The position numbers were made by a program, and so were the translations under genes. A stretch of 64,000 nt of DNA from Heracleum sosnowskyi (Eukaryota; Streptophyta; Magnoliopsida; Apiales; Apiaceae): the NCBI GenBank assembly GCA_030848705.1, contig CM061238.1, forward strand, positions 79,694,685-79,758,684. The letters run 5' to 3'. The notes under the pieces are model-generated. The model worked only from the letters and a program-made list of their open reading frames with translations, was not told the origin of the DNA and searched no databases. Shown piece after piece: positions 10,756 to 20,585 of the stretch. The stretch's first letter is position 1; every line of letters begins with the position of its first letter.

Positions 10756-13479
10756 TCAGATTGTGAAGCCTTTGCTTTTCTTGTTGCTCAGCTTTTTGAA
10801 TGACAAGATGCTTGGAAATGATGTCAGATACCTTTGTCTCACCAACTCAGCTTCAAAGGCAGGATCCACTACAGGTTCATCTTCCCAGTCAGCATAGTCA
10901 GCCTCTCCTTCAACTTCTACCTCACCAAAGATATCTTCAGGGGCTTCAGATTCAACATCATCAAATACTCCCTCTTCACCTTGATAGTAGTCAGCATCAG
11001 AAAAAGTTAACTTCTGCTTCCCTTTGTCCTTTGCAGAACCAGAACCTCCAGCTTCTCCTCCTTGATCTTCTCCTCCTTGTAACTCCTTCTCCTTATTCTC
11101 CCCCTTAGTTGAGGAATCCTCTAAAGATTTAACTTTATCAGTTTTAGGATCCTCCTCTGTACCTTCTCTTTCTCTTTCACCATCCCTGTCACCATTGCCC
11201 CCTTCATCATCATCACCCTCAAAGAATTTCTTCTGGTCAGCATTGGGTTGATGTGAGACCTTGATCATAGTATACAGATGTTTCATGCCCTCGTTCAGAT
11301 GTTGCATCCCTGCTTCAATCTTGGTAAACCTCTCATCATTGAAGTACTGATTTTCATCAATAGTATCTTGAACGGAGTCTACTTTGGTTGAAATAATAGG
11401 AATCTGTTTGATAGCCTCCCTGATCTCAGCATTAGAAACCAGAAGCTCTGACATATCTGAAGCCATTAACACTTGTGATTCTTGAACAGCATTCATCTTG
11501 GGAATCAATGTGACCTTTACTCCCTGTATCTCATCTCTAAGATGACCCAGCTGATTATTTACAGAGGTGGAAGAAGAAGACCGTTCATCCACTTGTGCCT
11601 TGAGAATATCTTTTTCAGCCTGGGACTCTTGTAGTTGTTTCTGAAGATTAGCTATTTGAGCCAACAAAGAAGCAGTGTATGTGTCATTGTGTGCACTCAT
11701 CTCAATTTCTTTCGATGGTGTTTCACTCACCTCACGTGCTTGTGTTTCGCTCTGTGTTTTACTAACCACTAGCTGTCTATCCAGAGTAGGAGTTGAAGTA
11801 CCTGCAGAGAAAATCACCATAGCCCCTTCTTGAGAGGTCACTGGTGGTGCAATGGGAGTTCGCGAATCCCAATCCATGGTAAAGTCCAAAAATTCATCAG
11901 AAATTGAAAACTGAATTGCTTCAGATATAGACTTACCATGTTGCCCTTCACTTTCTCCAGTTAAAACTGCGAGTGAAGAATCCCTTAGGGGAGCCAGAGA
12001 TGTTCCCTCTGGGAGGGGAGAAAATGATTCTATTATTGGGGGCGAAGAACCAGATTTTCCCTCTGAAGCCTGTGAAGGCTCTTCTACCGTGACAATGGTA
12101 GGCACTGTTTCACCAATCACTCCTATGTGCTCTCCTCTCAGAGTGTCCTGTGCACGAGTCTCTATTATTGTTTCAGAAGTGTTTTCTCCCATTGTGAGTA
12201 ATGGGAGTGTGCTTGACTCTGTACAGAATGCCATGGCCTGATGGCGAATTTCAATAGATTCATCCTGTTGAGAGGATGTCTCTAGTAACTGTTCATTGGC
12301 CTTTTGAGAATCCATATCCTTTTGGGAGGATACAGACTGGCTAACAGATGCCTCAAGTAATGTTCTTCTCTTCTTTAGTGGTGGAGGCAGAGCTGTGGGA
12401 TCAGTGACATTAGTATCTACACCAACTTGTTCTATGAATCTTGTAGTATCTGATTGTTCTAGGGGAGCGGTCAATGGATTTGACTCTGTGTGTGGCTCTA
12501 TGACCGGGGACAGAGATTGTGGTTCTACAATCCCTTGGTCAATCCTAAGAACCTCTTGGGTTAGTGGAGCAGTTGAGAGAGGATATATTACCTGAAGTGC
12601 CATGGTGTTAGGAGGCGCCATTGAAGTTCCTGCTGACGAGGATCCAACCACTGGATGTTCAATAAAGAGTAAAGGTAACTGTGGTTGCAAAATCTCTCGC
12701 AGATAAGATTGTGGAACTAGGGGTCTCCTTCCAGACTTGGAGCTTGTGGACAAAGATGAATAAATGAGAGGATTAGTATGTGCGGGGACTTGAGAAGGAG
12801 TGTTTTGAAAAAGGGTTTTATGTTCATCAGAAAGAACATGATTCAACACTAGAGAAAGGAAACGAGAATAAAAGCATCTAACTTTCTTTCCAGTTTCAAT
12901 ATCTCTAGGGTAATTGAAAATCCTCCTTATCAAGAGATCCCACAGAAGAGTTCCTATGTCCACTCTCAGGTTATAAACAGCAGCATAGGCAATGTTTTGT
13001 AGGAGAGAAGTTATGACGGTAAAGTTGTTTTTGGTAGAATTACTAAAAACTTTAGCTAAACAGTCAAAGAACAAATCCCACTCACAAGCTAGATTACCCT
13101 TATTCAAGCGAGGAAGAACAATATTTCCTTGGTAATCAATACTAGAGAAAAATTGAACTAACTCGGGATCAGTAGGGAATCTAACAAAGTTATCAAGTGG
13201 AAAATGAAGCACTTGACAAAAGATCTCCTTAGTTACTGTGTACTGACGATCAGAAATAGTGAATGTGAAAGATCGCATATCTTCAGCAACAACAGCAGTT
13301 AAGCATAATAGACGAAGGGGTTCAATCTTTAAATCAACAGAAGCAGTGATAGCATAGCTAACAATTGATTGTTCATTTAAAAAATGAATCCACGGCCTAA
13401 AACGTTCAACAGAACACTTAAGGGGATCACAATAGCCAACGTAATTATTAAAACGTTCAACAACAAACTCAACAGCCAT
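10756..13479 (-). CDS. Element A additional ORF (aORF), N-terminal 907 aa, frameshifted near its end
   Basis: It starts with ATG at 13479, 824 bp after pol. Residues ~1-230 form a folded-looking domain (FRPWIHFLNEQ near the start, YSRFLSLVLNHVL at its end) that resembles the N-terminal domain of element B's aORF, and the domain often annotated as a putative plant transposon protein. The middle is Ser/Thr/Pro-rich low complexity. A coiled coil is visible around LLAQIANLQKQLQESQAEK. A Gly/Asp/Glu-rich acidic part follows. The last ~17 residues, after RQRYLTSF, look out of frame. No signal peptide or membrane span is evident, so the usual label 'envelope-like' is not supported here. Sireviruses often carry an ORF at this position with unknown function. 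Confidence 0.75.
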   Translation of the reverse strand: MAVEFVVERFNNYVGYCDPLKCSVERFRPWIHFLNEQSIVSYAITASVDLKIEPLRLLCLTAVVAEDMRSFTFTISDRQYTVTKEIFCQVLHFPLDNFVRFPTDPELVQFFSSIDYQGNIVLPRLNKGNLACEWDLFFDCLAKVFSNSTKNNFTVITSLLQNIAYAAVYNLRVDIGTLLWDLLIRRIFNYPRDIETGKKVRCFYSRFLSLVLNHVLSDEHKTLFQNTPSQVPAHTNPLIYSSLSTSSKSGRRPLVPQSYLREILQPQLPLLFIEHPVVGSSSAGTSMAPPNTMALQVIYPLSTAPLTQEVLRIDQGIVEPQSLSPVIEPHTESNPLTAPLEQSDTTRFIEQVGVDTNVTDPTALPPPLKKRRTLLEASVSQSVSSQKDMDSQKANEQLLETSSQQDESIEIRHQAMAFCTESSTLPLLTMGENTSETIIETRAQDTLRGEHIGVIGETVPTIVTVEEPSQASEGKSGSSPPIIESFSPLPEGTSLAPLRDSSLAVLTGESEGQHGKSISEAIQFSISDEFLDFTMDWDSRTPIAPPVTSQEGAMVIFSAGTSTPTLDRQLVVSKTQSETQAREVSETPSKEIEMSAHNDTYTASLLAQIANLQKQLQESQAEKDILKAQVDERSSSSTSVNNQLGHLRDEIQGVKVTLIPKMNAVQESQVLMASDMSELLVSNAEIREAIKQIPIISTKVDSVQDTIDENQYFNDERFTKIEAGMQHLNEGMKHLYTMIKVSHQPNADQKKFFEGDDDEGGNGDRDGEREREGTEEDPKTDKVKSLEDSSTKGENKEKELQGGEDQGGEAGGSGSAKDKGKQKLTFSDADYYQGEEGVFDDVESEAPEDIFGEVEVEGEADYADWEDEPVVDPAFEAELVRQRYLTSFPSILSFKKLSNKKSKGFTI

Positions 13480-13732
13480 TTGAAATTTAATAATAAAAAT
13501 AGTGAAAAATAATAATAATAATACTAGAATAAAACAGCAATTAATAATAATATTAATCAGAAAAGAAATAAAATCCCAAGAAATTCACAAGAAAAATTTG
13601 CAATAGTTCGTTGTTCTAAGAATAAAACACAAACTAGAGCAAAGTTAACTAAGTAAAAACTTGAGTTAGAAAGGGATGAGGAGCAAAAGAACCTGAAAAG
13701 CATTAGTATTTATAGACAAAGGTTCTGTTGAG

Positions 13733-13764
13733 CTCGGTATGACCTAAAGGGAGGTCATACCGAG
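13733..13764. repeat. Perfect 13-bp inverted repeat around a 6-bp loop
   Basis: CTCGGTATGACCT (13733-13745) and AGGTCATACCGAG (13752-13764) are exact reverse complements with loop AAAGGG. It lies upstream of the aORF ATG in minus orientation. Confidence 0.95.
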
Positions 13765-13792
13765 TTTTTGAAGTTAAATAGACAAAAGTAAA

Positions 13793-13950
13793 AACCAATA
13801 TGACCACAGCAGAGGGTCATACCGAGGTTTTTGAAGTTAAATAAACAAAATAAAAACCAATATGACCACAGCAGAGGGTCATACCGAGTTTTTGAAGTTT
13901 AAATAAACAAAATAAAAACCAATATGACCACAGCAGGGGGTCATACCGAG
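13793..13950. repeat. 62-bp tandem array carrying the GGTCATACCGAG motif
   Basis: The unit starts AACCAATATGACCACAGCAG and restarts at 13793, 13855 and 13917 (the last partial). Each unit holds TATGACC and GGTCATACCGAG in opposite orientation. Confidence 0.9.
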
Positions 13951-14302
13951 TTATATACACAAACAATAGCAGCAAAACAGCAAAAAAATTCACATAAAAT
14001 GCTAACAGTATTGAAACCTACTGCATAAAAAATAACAGAAACACAAAATTACTATAAACCTGCATAAAAATCTGAACAAAAATATTTATAATCTGAAAAT
14101 AACTTAAATGATTCTAAATAAATATATTTTCAATAAAAATACATTTCTCCAAAGAAAATGAGAAAAATATTTTTAAAGAAATTAAATTATTCAGAATATT
14201 TAAATTAACAAGCTTTATACAATAAACATGGATTGGCAATATTTAACATCTTAAAATCAACAAGAGAAAATGATTTAGTTAAGAACAAACCTGGAGATAT
14301 TA

Positions 14303-17300
14303 TCAATCACTAAGACTGTTCAACATACCCAATTTACCAACTAACCTGATAAATGTGGATTCGTCAACAGATTTAGTGAAAATATCTGCAGTCTGTTCTT
14401 CAGTGGGTACAAAGTGCAACTCCACTGTTCCATCCATAACATGCTCTCTGATAAAATGATACCTGATATCAATGTGCTTTGTTCTCGAGTGCTGCACAGG
14501 GTTGTTGGAGATTGCTATGGCACTTGTATTATCACAAAATATGGGAATTTTGTCTAAGGCAAAGCCATAGTCCTTTAATTGATTCCGTATCCATAAGATC
14601 TGAGCACAACAGCTTCCAGCAGCAATATATTCAGCTTCTGCTGTCGAATTGGAAACTGTTTGCTGTTTCTTGCTATACCAGGAAATCAACCTACCTCCTA
14701 GGAATTGACAACTCCCAGAGGTGCTTTTTCTATCCACAACACTACCTGCATAATCAGAATCTGTATATCCAACAAGATTAAAACCAGAATCTTTAGGGTA
14801 CCAGATACCTAGACTAGGTGTACCCTTAAGATATCTCAAGATTCTTTTCACAGCAACGAGATGAACATCTCTAGGGTCCACTTGGAACCTTGCACACAAG
14901 CATGTAGCATACATAATATCTGGTCTACTAGCAGTAAGATAGAGTAAGGAGCCAATCATACCTCTGTAGCTTGTAACATCTACCTTGATAGATTTGTCAG
15001 AAGCTCCAAGTTTGATTGCTGTTGAAGATGGAGTCCTTGCTGATGCTGAATCCTCCATGTGATACTTCTTGAGGAGTTCTTTGAGATACTTGGATTGACA
15101 AATAAATATACCATTTGACCTTTGACTTACTTGCAATCCAAGAAAGAACTTCAGCTCACCCATCATACTCATTTCAAACTTACTCTGCATTAGCTCAGCA
15201 AATCTCTTACAGAGATTATCATTAGTAGACCCAAATATGATGTCATCCACATAGACTTGGACTAATATCATATCATTTTTGTGTTTCTTTGAAAAAAGAG
15301 TTTTGTCTATGATACCTCTAACAAAACCATTTTCTAAAAGAAAACCAGAGAGAGTGTCATACCATTTTCTTGGGGCTTGTTTGAGACCATAGATAGCCTT
15401 GAAGAGAAAGTACACAAAGTCCAGCAACTCCTGATTTTCAAAGCCAGGGGGCTGTTCCACATACACTTCTTCATCAAGTTCACCATTCAGGAATGCACTC
15501 TTAACATCCATTTGATAGACTTTAAAATTTGAGTAAGCAGCAAATGCTAAGAACATCCTGATGGCCTCAAGTCTAGCCACTGGTGCATAGGTTTCATCAT
15601 AATCAATGCCTTCAGCTTGAGAATACCCTTGTGCAACCAATCTTGCCTTGTTCCTTGTGACAATGCCATCCTCATCTAGCTTGTTCCTGTATACCCATCT
15701 TGTACCAACTACTTTCTTGTTCTTTGGCCTGGGTACCAGCTTCCAGACTTGCTGTTGTTCAAATTGATTGAGTTCTTCTTGCATAGCAATCACCCAATCT
15801 GGATCAGTCAGTGCTTCCTCAGTTTTCTTTGGCTCCATTTTAGATAAAAATGCTGAGAAAAGACATTCATTCTGAGAAGCTCTTCTAGTTTTAACTCCAA
15901 CATCTGGATCACCAATGATCAACTCAAAAGGATGAGCTCTATTCCAAACAGTCTGTCTTGGAAGATTTGATCTTGATGATTCATCTTGAAATTCACTTTG
16001 ATGTTGTAAGTGACTAGCTGATCCTTCATTTGCTCCCCCTGAGTTGTTGCCTGTTTGCCTTGATGATCCTTCTCCAGTGCTGGTGGTATCTCCATTGTTA
16101 CCAGTGTTTCCACCACCATCACCATGATCATTATCATCATTGTTATTATCATCACCAGCAATAACTTCAGGTGGGGCTTCATCATCTGATTCTGAGTCTG
16201 GCAAGTTATCAAACTTCAGCTTTTCAGATGAGTCTTCTTTTTGGATACTGGGGAACTTAGTGTCATCAAAAGTAACATTGACACTTTCCTTTACTGTGTG
16301 ACTGCCAACCACGTAGACCCTGTAAGATCTTCTGGAATAACCAACAAAAATAGCTTCTTGTGCCTTTGCATCAAACTTGCCACGTTTAACATTGTCATCT
16401 AAAAGCACAAAGCATTTTGCTCCAAATACATGAAAGTACTTGACAATTGGTTTCTTGTTGTTCATGATCTCGTACGGAGTCTTCATTAAGTCCTTGTTGA
16501 TTAACGTTCGATTCTGAGTATAACAAGCTGTATTCGCTGCTTCAGCCCAAAAGTACGTTGGAAGTTTGGACTCACTAAGCATAGTCCTAGCTGCTTCAAT
16601 CAACGTACGATTCTTTCTTTCCACTACTCCATTTTGTTGAGGAGTTCTAGGGGCAGAATACTGTCTTGTTATTCCTTTATCAGCACAAAAATCAGTTAGA
16701 ATGGCATTCTTGAATTCCGTACCATTATCTGACCTTATGGCTCTAACAGGGAATCTAGAATCCAGCTCAATCAACTTTACATGGCCAATCACCAGGAATG
16801 GGGTCTCATCCTTGGAATGTAGGAATAAAACCCATGTATATTTTGAATAGTCATCAACAATCACAAGTGCATATTGTTTCTTTGACATGGACATCACATT
16901 AACTGGACCAAACAAATCCATGTGCAGTAGCTGAAGAGGTTCAGTTATTGATGATGTATCAGTGCCCTTGTGAGAAGCTTTCTTTGACTTTCCTTTCTGA
17001 CATGCCTCACACAGTCCTTCCTGTGTAAATTCCATCTGAGGCAAACCTCTAACTAATTCCCTCTTGACTAAAGAGTTCATAGTTTTGAAGTTAAGGTGAG
17101 ACATCTTCTTCTGCCATAGCCAACTATCATCTGATGAAGCTTTAGCATAAAAACAATTAACTTCATCTTTGAATCCCGAGTTCAGATCAGCTATGAACAA
17201 GTCACCTTTCCTTACTCCTTGAAGGGCAGGCTTTCCATTCTTCTTGTGAGTGATCTGACACTTCTATCTTTCAAAGGAAACAGCATATCCTCTGTCACAG

Positions 17301-17578
17301 AACTGACTGATGCTGAGAAGATTGAACGTCAGACCTTCCACAAATGAAACATCTTCAATGATAACATTTCCGTACTTCAAACAGCCATATCCTTTCGTAA
17401 TACCCTTGCTGTTATCTCCAAAGGTAACTACTGGGCCAGCTTTCACAACCACATCTGATAGCAGGGCTCTATCTCCGGTCATATGCCTTGAACAGCCACT
17501 GTCAAGAATCCACATAACACGGTTTACCTGTTTAACTCCCTGCAATATCAGATTGATTAGTCCTTCCTCGGAGCCCAA
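14303..17578 (-). pseudogene. pol: Element A pol polyprotein, interrupted by one in-frame stop
   Basis: Two open parts in the same frame (17578-17267 and 17263-14303) are separated only by a TAG at 17264-17266. In order: aspartic protease (WILDSGCSRHMTG), zinc-binding pre-integrase segment (HLNFKTMNSL, CEACQKGKSKKASH), integrase core (HMDLFGPVNV, then RSDNGTEF, then PQQNGVVERKNRTLIEAA), reverse transcriptase (VYVDDIIFGS) and RNase H (YTDSDYAGSVVDRKSTSG, AEAEYIAAGS, then FTKSVDE). All catalytic motifs are visible and the stop falls between protease and integrase. The frame overlaps the gag end by 22 nt and is offset -1 from gag. The product would process, reverse-transcribe and integrate the element, but this copy would give only a truncated protease unless the stop is read through. 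Confidence 0.93.
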
Positions 17579-19797
17579 AATTGATTGGGTCCGGCATACT
17601 TAAAGAACTGGCCTTTGTCAGGCAAAACAACATTTCTAACTAAAACTACTTCATCCTCTTTCACATAAGAGCGTTTCCATTTATAACCAGCCTTAACACA
17701 TTTCTGAGTAGGCTTAGGGATAAATGAATCCACTCTAGTCTGAGGAGGACTAGTAGTCTTTGTTTTAACATGCTTCTTATTATTAACATGTTGACGTGGA
17801 GCAGTCTTATAACTAGATACATGCTTTTTATTAAAGAAAGCATACATAACATTAAAAGCACAAGACATGCAATTACCCACACCACATGCTTTATGAGAAG
17901 AATTAATAGCAGGCATGTTAGTTCTACAGTTGTTTTGATCCAACTTATGGATATCTGATTTAGTCTTTTCAGTTGTAGCAACTTTGACTGGAATATCAGA
18001 TACACACTTTTTGGATTGCTCAGCTTCTAAAGCAACATCTTCTTCATGAATCTCCTCAGCAATAATGATAGAGTATTCATTCAGAGGCTCTGCCTCAGAC
18101 TCCTTACAGAAGGGTGTTTTAATACCCTTAAGAATATAAGGAACAACCTTTCCTTCTTCTCTGACTCTACAAGGTGTATTAATACCAAGCAATCCTATAG
18201 CCTCATTATAATCATAACCTATACTGACATGATTACCAATAGCTTGTCTATTGAAAATTTCTTTAGCCGTTTTACAAGAGTTGTAATAGGCATTAGCTTT
18301 GGTTTTAAGCTCACTAATCTGCTCTTTGAGAATGGTTTCCAGTTGAATATAACATTTAACCCTATTCTCAAGAAAAGCAATTTTCTCAGTAAGTTCATCC
18401 TGATTAACATGCACAAGTTTCAATTCTTTTAATTCCTTTTCAAGATTTGTGTTTAAAAGATTTATTCTATCATTTTCAGTGCGTGCACAACTTATGGTGC
18501 CACCAAGATGATAAATCATTTCAGCGTCAGTAAAGGTTACCTCTGACATGTATCTGGATGAAGTGCTTTCCTCTTTAGCCATTAAAGCAAGGTTCCCCAT
18601 CTCACCTGCTTCTTCATCACTGTCAGTGTCATCCCAACTCTTTCCCTCAGCAACATATGCTTTCCCAATCTTGTTCTTCTTGCTAGAATCAAATGTGTTT
18701 CTGGTCACTTGCTTTGGCTTCCTGCACTCAGTAGCAAAGTGACCCAACTCATTGCAATTGTAGCATCTGATTATGCTCCTATCCACAGTTCCAGTTTTGT
18801 AGCCACCCCTTGTGCCACTTGAAGATGAAGATCCACCTCTCTGAAATCTGGGTCTGAACTTAAGATTGGGATTCCTCTTGAATCTGAACTTCCCAAATTT
18901 CCTGACTATCAAAGCCAAGTCACCATCCTCCAGCTGATCAAGTTCTTCTAAAGAATAGAAGTCACCACCAGATTGATCAATGGATGTTAATCCATATTCA
19001 GCATCAATAACATTCATATGAGAACTAGAAGGTTGAACAGCCTTCACTTCCAGTCTCTGTGGGACTTCAGCAGCCAATGCAGTAGAGGTACCAACAATTT
19101 TCCCAGTTCCATACAGCTCCCTTTGTTGAATCTGCTCCAGCTCATAGGTCTTCAGCACACCATACAATCTCTCCAAAGCAATCTCATTCATATCTCTTGC
19201 TTCTCTAATGGCAGATATTTTGTGCTCCAAATGAGGTGGTAGGGTAAGAAGGAACTTTTTGTTAATCTCCTTGTTGGTGTAGTGCTTCCCATTGAGATTC
19301 AGATCATTGATTAATTTGTTGTATCTTTCAAAAACCTGAGAGATACCTTCACCAGGGTTTGATCTGAAATGCTCATATTGTGAAGTGAGAATTTCCAGCA
19401 TATTCTCCCTAACTTCTTCTGTCCCCTCATTGATTATCTCTATGGTTCCCCAAATATGTTTGGCAGTTTCACAATTTAGGACATGATTATGCATGATAGG
19501 ATCAAGACTCTCAATAAGGATCAACTGAAGACAGGAATCCAAGGTAACATCCTCTTTCTCATCAGGAGTGTATTCCTTGGGATCTTTAGGGTACATTCTA
19601 GCAGCCCTAGTCACAACATTATCCTCAACAACTTCAGGATCAATAATCATAGGGAGTTTGGGACCACTCTTCAGCACATCCAAGTATTTAGGATTTGCAA
19701 CCTTAAGAAATAGGAGCATTTTCTTCTTCCACATTGGATAATGCTCCTTGCTGAATATTGGGATTTTAACTGTCCCCACTTTCTGTGTAGTAGACAT
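17557..19797 (-). CDS. gag: Element A gag (746 aa)
   Basis: Open from ATG at 19797 to stop at 17557. The N-terminus (KIPIFSKEHYPMWKKKMLLF) is the usual copia gag start (UBN2-type capsid region). One CCHC zinc knuckle CYNCNELGHFATEC begins at residue 345. The C-terminal third has a coiled-coil-like Glu/Lys/Leu stretch and a cysteine motif CGVGNCMSC shared with element B. It ends GPNQFWAPRKD, matching the gag end of B. Gag forms the virus-like particle and packages the RNA. The frame is intact. Confidence 0.93.
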   Translation of the reverse strand: MSTTQKVGTVKIPIFSKEHYPMWKKKMLLFLKVANPKYLDVLKSGPKLPMIIDPEVVEDNVVTRAARMYPKDPKEYTPDEKEDVTLDSCLQLILIESLDPIMHNHVLNCETAKHIWGTIEIINEGTEEVRENMLEILTSQYEHFRSNPGEGISQVFERYNKLINDLNLNGKHYTNKEINKKFLLTLPPHLEHKISAIREARDMNEIALERLYGVLKTYELEQIQQRELYGTGKIVGTSTALAAEVPQRLEVKAVQPSSSHMNVIDAEYGLTSIDQSGGDFYSLEELDQLEDGDLALIVRKFGKFRFKRNPNLKFRPRFQRGGSSSSSGTRGGYKTGTVDRSIIRCYNCNELGHFATECRKPKQVTRNTFDSSKKNKIGKAYVAEGKSWDDTDSDEEAGEMGNLALMAKEESTSSRYMSEVTFTDAEMIYHLGGTISCARTENDRINLLNTNLEKELKELKLVHVNQDELTEKIAFLENRVKCYIQLETILKEQISELKTKANAYYNSCKTAKEIFNRQAIGNHVSIGYDYNEAIGLLGINTPCRVREEGKVVPYILKGIKTPFCKESEAEPLNEYSIIIAEEIHEEDVALEAEQSKKCVSDIPVKVATTEKTKSDIHKLDQNNCRTNMPAINSSHKACGVGNCMSCAFNVMYAFFNKKHVSSYKTAPRQHVNNKKHVKTKTTSPPQTRVDSFIPKPTQKCVKAGYKWKRSYVKEDEVVLVRNVVLPDKGQFFKYAGPNQFWAPRKD

Positions 19798-19889
19798 CTT
19801 TTGAGATTTTTAGAATTCAAATAAAAAATCAGAGTTTAAAAGAAAAATCTCAAAACAATTGGATCTTTGATTTGTATATCAATCAAAAG

Positions 19890-19901
19890 GCTCTGATACC
19901 A
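19890..19901 (-). promoter_or_regulatory. Primer binding site, element A (tRNA-iMet)
   Basis: On the minus strand TGGTATCAGAGC, the complement of the 3' end of plant initiator methionine tRNA. It lies 2 bp from the LTR edge at 19904. The remaining leader to the gag ATG (19798-19889) is AT-rich. Confidence 0.95.
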
Positions 19902-19903
19902 AT

Positions 19904-19966
19904 TGTTAGGTCCTGATAAGTTTGTAGAAGGGGGGTTGAATACAAACTATACCGTTTTATCGAATT
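19904..19966 (-). repeat. LTR-A fragment (first 63 bp as read on +), 5' LTR of element A
   Basis: Identical to 8404-8466. It stops abruptly at CGAATT, where sequence of element B gag begins. The junction shares TT between the two parents. Confidence 0.93.
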
Positions 19967-20535
19967 GGTTCCAAGTGATCTGGCAGAGTTAGTAGAAACT
20001 TCATATTGAGCTCTTCTGTTTCATAGTGTTTGTCATAGAGTTTGAGCTCGTTTATCAGCTTGTTGAATCTCTCAAACACTTCTGTGATTCCCTCTTTTGG
20101 CTGAGCCATGAAGGCTTCATATTGTGAAACAAGAATCTGCTTCTTGTTCTTTCTTACTTCAGTAGTTCCTTCACAGAGCACTTCTATAAGATCCCACATC
20201 TTCTTGGCACTAGTACAATGAGCAACAGTGCCATACATGTTGAAGTCCATAGATTCACAAATGATAAGTTGAAGATGTCCATCCAATGCCACTTTTTCCT
20301 TTTCAGGATCAGTGTATTTTAAGGGATCTTTGGGCACATGTTTTGCTGGTATAATCTCAGTGCCACTGGTTGTTTCACCAATCTCGATCATTGGAATGAA
20401 GGGACCATGCTTTAGAATATCTAAATACATGGGGTTAGAAGCTTTGATGAAAAGCAACATCTTCTTCTTCCATAAACTGTAGTGCTCCTTGTTAAAGGGA
20501 GGAATCTTGATACTGCTTAGTTTCTGTGAACTCAT
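19967..20535 (-). pseudogene. Duplicated 5' part of element B gag (~190 codons), truncated
   Basis: Same sequence as the start of the complete gag of element B (32687-33254): the N-terminal capsid region through FLLTLPDHLEP, then cut at the joint with LTR-A. It is followed on the right by a second copy of the B primer site and LTR. No zinc knuckle is left. Confidence 0.93.
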
Positions 20536-20571
20536 TCTTGATCTTTTCCTGTTTGTACGTTAACAGCCTAG

Positions 20572-20583
20572 GCTCTGATACCA
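20572..20583 (-). promoter_or_regulatory. Primer binding site, duplicated copy (element B)
   Basis: TGGTATCAGAGC on the minus strand, 2 bp from the duplicated LTR-B edge at 20586. Confidence 0.93.
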
Positions 20584-20585
20584 CT

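Larger units (their letters stand above)
13480..14302 (-). other. Spacer between pol and aORF in element A
   Basis: This is 823 bp without a reading frame of note. It is AT-rich except for the array of GGTCATACCGAG motifs at 13733-13950. The same motif fills part of the LTR, so this may be the control region or leader of the aORF transcript (inference). Confidence 0.7.

Noticed and set aside
14479..14781. Plus-strand frame opposite pol
   Set aside because: Antisense shadow of the RNase H coding region; no independent features. The same applies to other plus-strand frames over gag, pol and aORF.
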